Shown piece after piece: positions 61,166 to 64,000 of a stretch of DNA of 64,000 bases. How positions within the stretch are numbered: the first letter of the stretch is position 1; the number at the start of each line of letters is the position of its first letter. The position numbers and the translations under genes are program-made. The notes beneath the pieces were generated by a model. It had not been told where the DNA came from. It was given only the letters and a program-made list of their open reading frames with translations, and did no database searches. Location: the NCBI GenBank assembly GCA_022575985.1, contig JAKSXM010000014.1, positions 24,428,001 through 24,492,000 of the forward strand, written 5' to 3'. The DNA is from Anagrus nilaparvatae (lineage: Eukaryota > Arthropoda > Insecta > Hymenoptera > Mymaridae).

Positions 61166-63379
61166 CCAATTCAAATGGTTTCATGAAAGTGGATCCACCT
61201 TTTCTAAATATACAATAATTTTAATACTTATTTAATTTATTTATATCTTGTTTTTTAATTACGCTGGGCTGGTGGGCCGTATTTGTTTTAGTTTTCCTCT
61301 ACATAGAATATTCTCTTATTATTAGTAAACTTGGTTTATAAAAATTTTAACCAATTCAAATGGTTTCAAGCAAGTAGATCCAAAGATTCTAAAAATACAA
61401 TATTTTTGATACCTATTTATATTTTTATATCTTGTTTTTTTATTTCTCAGGCCTTTTGGACTGTTTTTGTTAAGGTTTTTCTCTATTTTACATATTTTTT
61501 CATTATAAGTAAACTTGTTTTATAAAAATTTTAACCAATTCAAATGGTTTCAAGCAAGTAGATCCAAAGATTCTAAAAATACAATATTTTTGATACCTAT
61601 TTATATTTTTATATCTTGTTTTTTTATTTCTCAGGCCTTTTGGACTGTTTTTGTTAAGGTTTTTCTCTATTTTACATATTTTTTCATTATAAGTAAACTT
61701 GTTTTATAAAAATTTTAACCAATTCAAATGGTTTCAAGCAAGTAGATCCAAAGATTCTAAAAATACAATATTTTTGATACCTATTTAAATTTTTTATATT
61801 ATGTTTTTTTTATTTCTCAGGCCTTTTGGACTGTATTTGTTTAAGTTTTTCTCTATTTTATATATTTTTCTATTATAAGTAAACTTGGTTTATAAGAATT
61901 TTAACCAATTCAAATGGTTTCATGAAAGTGGATCCACCTTTTCTAAATATACTATAATTTTAATACTTATTTAATTTATTTATATCTTGTTTTTTAATTA
62001 CGCTGGCCTGGTGGGCCGTATTTGTTTTAGTTTTCCTCTACATAGAAAATTCTCTTATTATTAGTAAACTTGGTTTATAAAAATTTTAACCAATTCAAAT
62101 GGTTTCAAGCAAGTAGATCCAAAGATTCTAAAAATACAATATTTTTGATACCTATTTATATTTTTATATCTTGTTTTTTTATTTCTCAGGCCGTTTGGAC
62201 TGTATTTGTTAAGGTTTTTCTCTATTTTACATATTTTTTCATTATAAGTAAACTTGTTTTATAAAAATTTTAACCTATTCAAATGGTTTCATGAAAGTGG
62301 ATCCACCTTTTCTAAATATACTATAATTTTAATACTTATTTAATTTATTTATATCTTGTTTTTTAATTACGCTAGCCTAAAGGGCCGTATTTGTTTTAGT
62401 TTTCCTCTACGTAGAATATTCTCTTATTATTAGTAAACTTGGTTTATAAAAATTTTAACCAATTCAAATGGTTTCAAGCAAGTAGATCCAAAGATTCTAA
62501 AAATACAATATTTTTGATACCTATTTATATTTTTATATTATGTTTTTTTATTTCTTAGGCCTTTTGGACTGTATTTGTTAAGGTTTTTCTCTATTTTACA
62601 AATTTTTTCATTATAAGTAAACGTGTTTTATAAAAATTTTAACCTATTCAAATGGTTTCATGAAAGTGGATCCACCTTTTCTAAATATACAATAATTATA
62701 ATACTTATTTAATTTATTTATATATTGTTTTTTAATTACGCTGGCCTGAAGGGCCGTATTTGTTTAAGTTTTTCTCTACGTAGAATATTCTCTCATTATT
62801 AGTAAAATTGGTTTATAAAAATTTTAACCAATTCAAATGGTTTTATGCAAGTAGATCCAACGTTTATAAAAATACAATAATTTTGATACCTAATTAAATT
62901 TTTTATATCTTGTTTTTTTATTTCTCAGGCCTTTTTGACTGTATTTGTTTAGGTTTTTCTCTATTTTACATATTTTTTCATTATAAGTAAACTTGTTTTA
63001 TAAAAATTTTAACCTATTCAAATGGTTTCATGCAAGTGGATCCAACGTTTATAAAAATACAATAATTTTGATACCTATTTAAATTTTTTATATTATGTTT
63101 TTTTATTTCTCAGGCCTTTTGGACTGTATTTGTTTAAGTTTTTCTCTATTTTATATATTTATCTATTATAAGTAAACTTGGTTTATAAGAATTATAACCA
63201 ATTCAAATGGTTTCATGAAAGTGGATCCACCTTTTCTAAATATACAATAATTTTAATACTTATTTAATTTATTTATATCTTGTTTTTTAATTACGCTGGG
63301 CTGGTGGGCCGTATTTGTTTTAGTTTTCCTCTACATAGAATATTCTCTTATTATTAGTAAACTTGGTTTATAAAAATTT
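61166..63379 (+). repeat. HOR unit R3, 12 monomers before change of order
   Basis: The first nine monomers follow R1 (C, A, A, A/B, C, A, C', A, C'). The D at 62,828 then has the ordinary CCAATTCAAATGG start rather than CCAATTAAGATGG, and the tail (B, C) looks like U3/U4 of the left block. R3 lacks the CTAATTATAC change of R1 and R2 (it has CTAAATATAC near 62,682), so it is less closely related to them than they are to each other. Confidence 0.8.
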
Positions 63380-64000
63380 TAACCAATTCAAATGGTTTCA
63401 AGCAAGTAGATCCAAAGATTCTAAAAATACAATATTTTTGATTCCTATTTATATTTTTATATCTTGTTTTTTTATTTCTCAGGCCTTTTGGACTGTATTT
63501 GTTTAAGTTTTTCTCTATTTTATATATTTTTCTATTATAAGTAAACTTGGTTTATAAGAATTTTAACCTATTCAAATGGTTTCATGCAAGTGGATCCAAC
63601 GTTTATAAAAATACAATAATTTTGATACCTATTTAAATTTTTTATATTATGTTTTTTTTATTTCTCAGGCCTTTTGGACTGTATTTGTTTAAGTTTTTCT
63701 CTATTTTATATATTTTTCTATTATAAGTAAACTTGGTTTATAAGAATTTTAACCAATTCAAATGGTTTCATGAAAGTGGATCCACCTTTTCTAAATATAC
63801 TATAATTTTAATACTTATTTAATTTATTTATATCTTGTTTTTTAATTACGCTGGCCTGGTGGGCCGTATTTGTTTTAGTTTTCCTCTACATAGAAAATTC
63901 TCTTATTATTAGTAAACTTGGTTTATAAAAATTTTAACCAATTCAAATGGTTTCATGCAAGTAGATCCAAAGATTCTAAAAATACAATATTTTTGATACC
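63380..64000 (+). repeat. Start of a further HOR unit, cut by window end
   Basis: The A monomer at 63,380 has GATTCCTATTTATA (as at 57, 4,860, 9,480 and 10,220) and converts to B type after GGACTGTATTTGTTTAAG. B, C and a partial A follow. The order A/B, B, C, A resembles U1-U3. The array continues past the window. Confidence 0.75.

Larger units (their letters stand above)
1..64000 (+). repeat. AT-rich satellite array, ~184-185 bp monomers, head-to-tail
   Basis: Every stretch of the window is a variant of one 184-185 bp unit in one orientation. The unit begins CCAATTCAAATGG or CCTATTCAAATGG and ends near TTTATAAAAATTTTAA. Neither edge of the array is present. Spacing between equivalent monomers is 184-185 bp; exceptions are 193-bp chimeras and two 48-bp remnants. 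I found no transposon, unique spacer, inverted block, tRNA-like or rRNA-like sequence. The given strand is T-rich, with long T tracts. Homogeneous kilobase-scale arrays with higher-order repeats are characteristic of eukaryotic centromeric or pericentromeric satellites; placing this array there is inference. I do not recognise the family. Confidence 0.98.

Noticed and set aside
1..64000. CRISPR array
   Set aside because: The repeat unit is ~184 bp with no unique spacers. Whole monomers are tandem and related along their length, unlike 25-40 bp repeats with unrelated spacers.
1..64000. Transposon, LTR or long inverted repeat within the array
   Set aside because: Reading through, I found no reverse-oriented monomers, no target-site duplications and no non-satellite insert. 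Irregular places (33,139; 42,427) are internal deletions of a monomer.
1..64000. A previously undescribed multi-gene system
   Set aside because: No coding sequence can be supported on either strand. The novelty, if any, lies in the satellite family and its HOR history.

Overview
The whole window is one uninterrupted satellite DNA array. About 346 tandem monomers of roughly 184-185 bp run head-to-tail in a single orientation from base 1 to base 64,000, and both edges lie inside the array. I see no gene, RNA gene, transposon, unique spacer or inverted segment. One monomer counted by hand (4,804-4,987) has 40 G+C in 184 bp (about 22%), with T well above A on the given strand. Long homogeneous arrays with higher-order repeats (HORs) are typical of eukaryotic centromeric or pericentromeric heterochromatin, so I infer a eukaryote with AT-rich satellite DNA. 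I do not recognise the family and cannot name the species.

Monomers fall into two classes. Alpha monomers carry AGGCCT followed by TTTGGACTG or TTTGACTG; subtypes are A, D, B and an EcoRI-site form, E. Beta monomers carry a GGCC-N5-GGCC dyad and usually CTACGTAG or CTACATAG next to AGAATATTCT; subtypes are C' (usually TGAAG between the GGCCs) and C (TGGTG). The commonest order is the pentamer A-C'-D-B-C, alpha-beta-alpha-alpha-beta, 924 bp, found intact at seven or more places. A 193-bp alpha/beta chimera (H) turns it into a hexamer of 1,117 bp.

Layout: 1-12,933 holds six HOR units of 15, 11, 15, 10, 4 and 15 monomers. 12,934-24,816 is irregular pentamer/hexamer sequence. 24,817-33,740 contains a module recurring at 31.8 and 45.2 kb, the first 9-mer, a tandem trimer and a 48-bp monomer remnant. 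33,741-39,272 is a 9+7+7+7-mer HOR. 39,273-47,280 is a mosaic of an 8-mer duplication and copies of sequence from 28-35 kb and 25 kb. 47,281-54,682 is a tandem 20-mer duplication (2 x 3,701 bp). 54,683-64,000 holds 16-mer and 19-mer HOR units whose monomer types match those of the first 13 kb.

Nothing here works as a gene set. Any function would be structural (centromere or heterochromatin) or through satellite transcripts. The content of interest is evolutionary: nested unequal exchange, chimeric monomers, shared deletion scars and CpG-decay variants. Breakpoints are given at monomer starts (CCAATTC or CCTATTC) and are uncertain by up to about 100-150 bp, because the flanking monomers are nearly identical.
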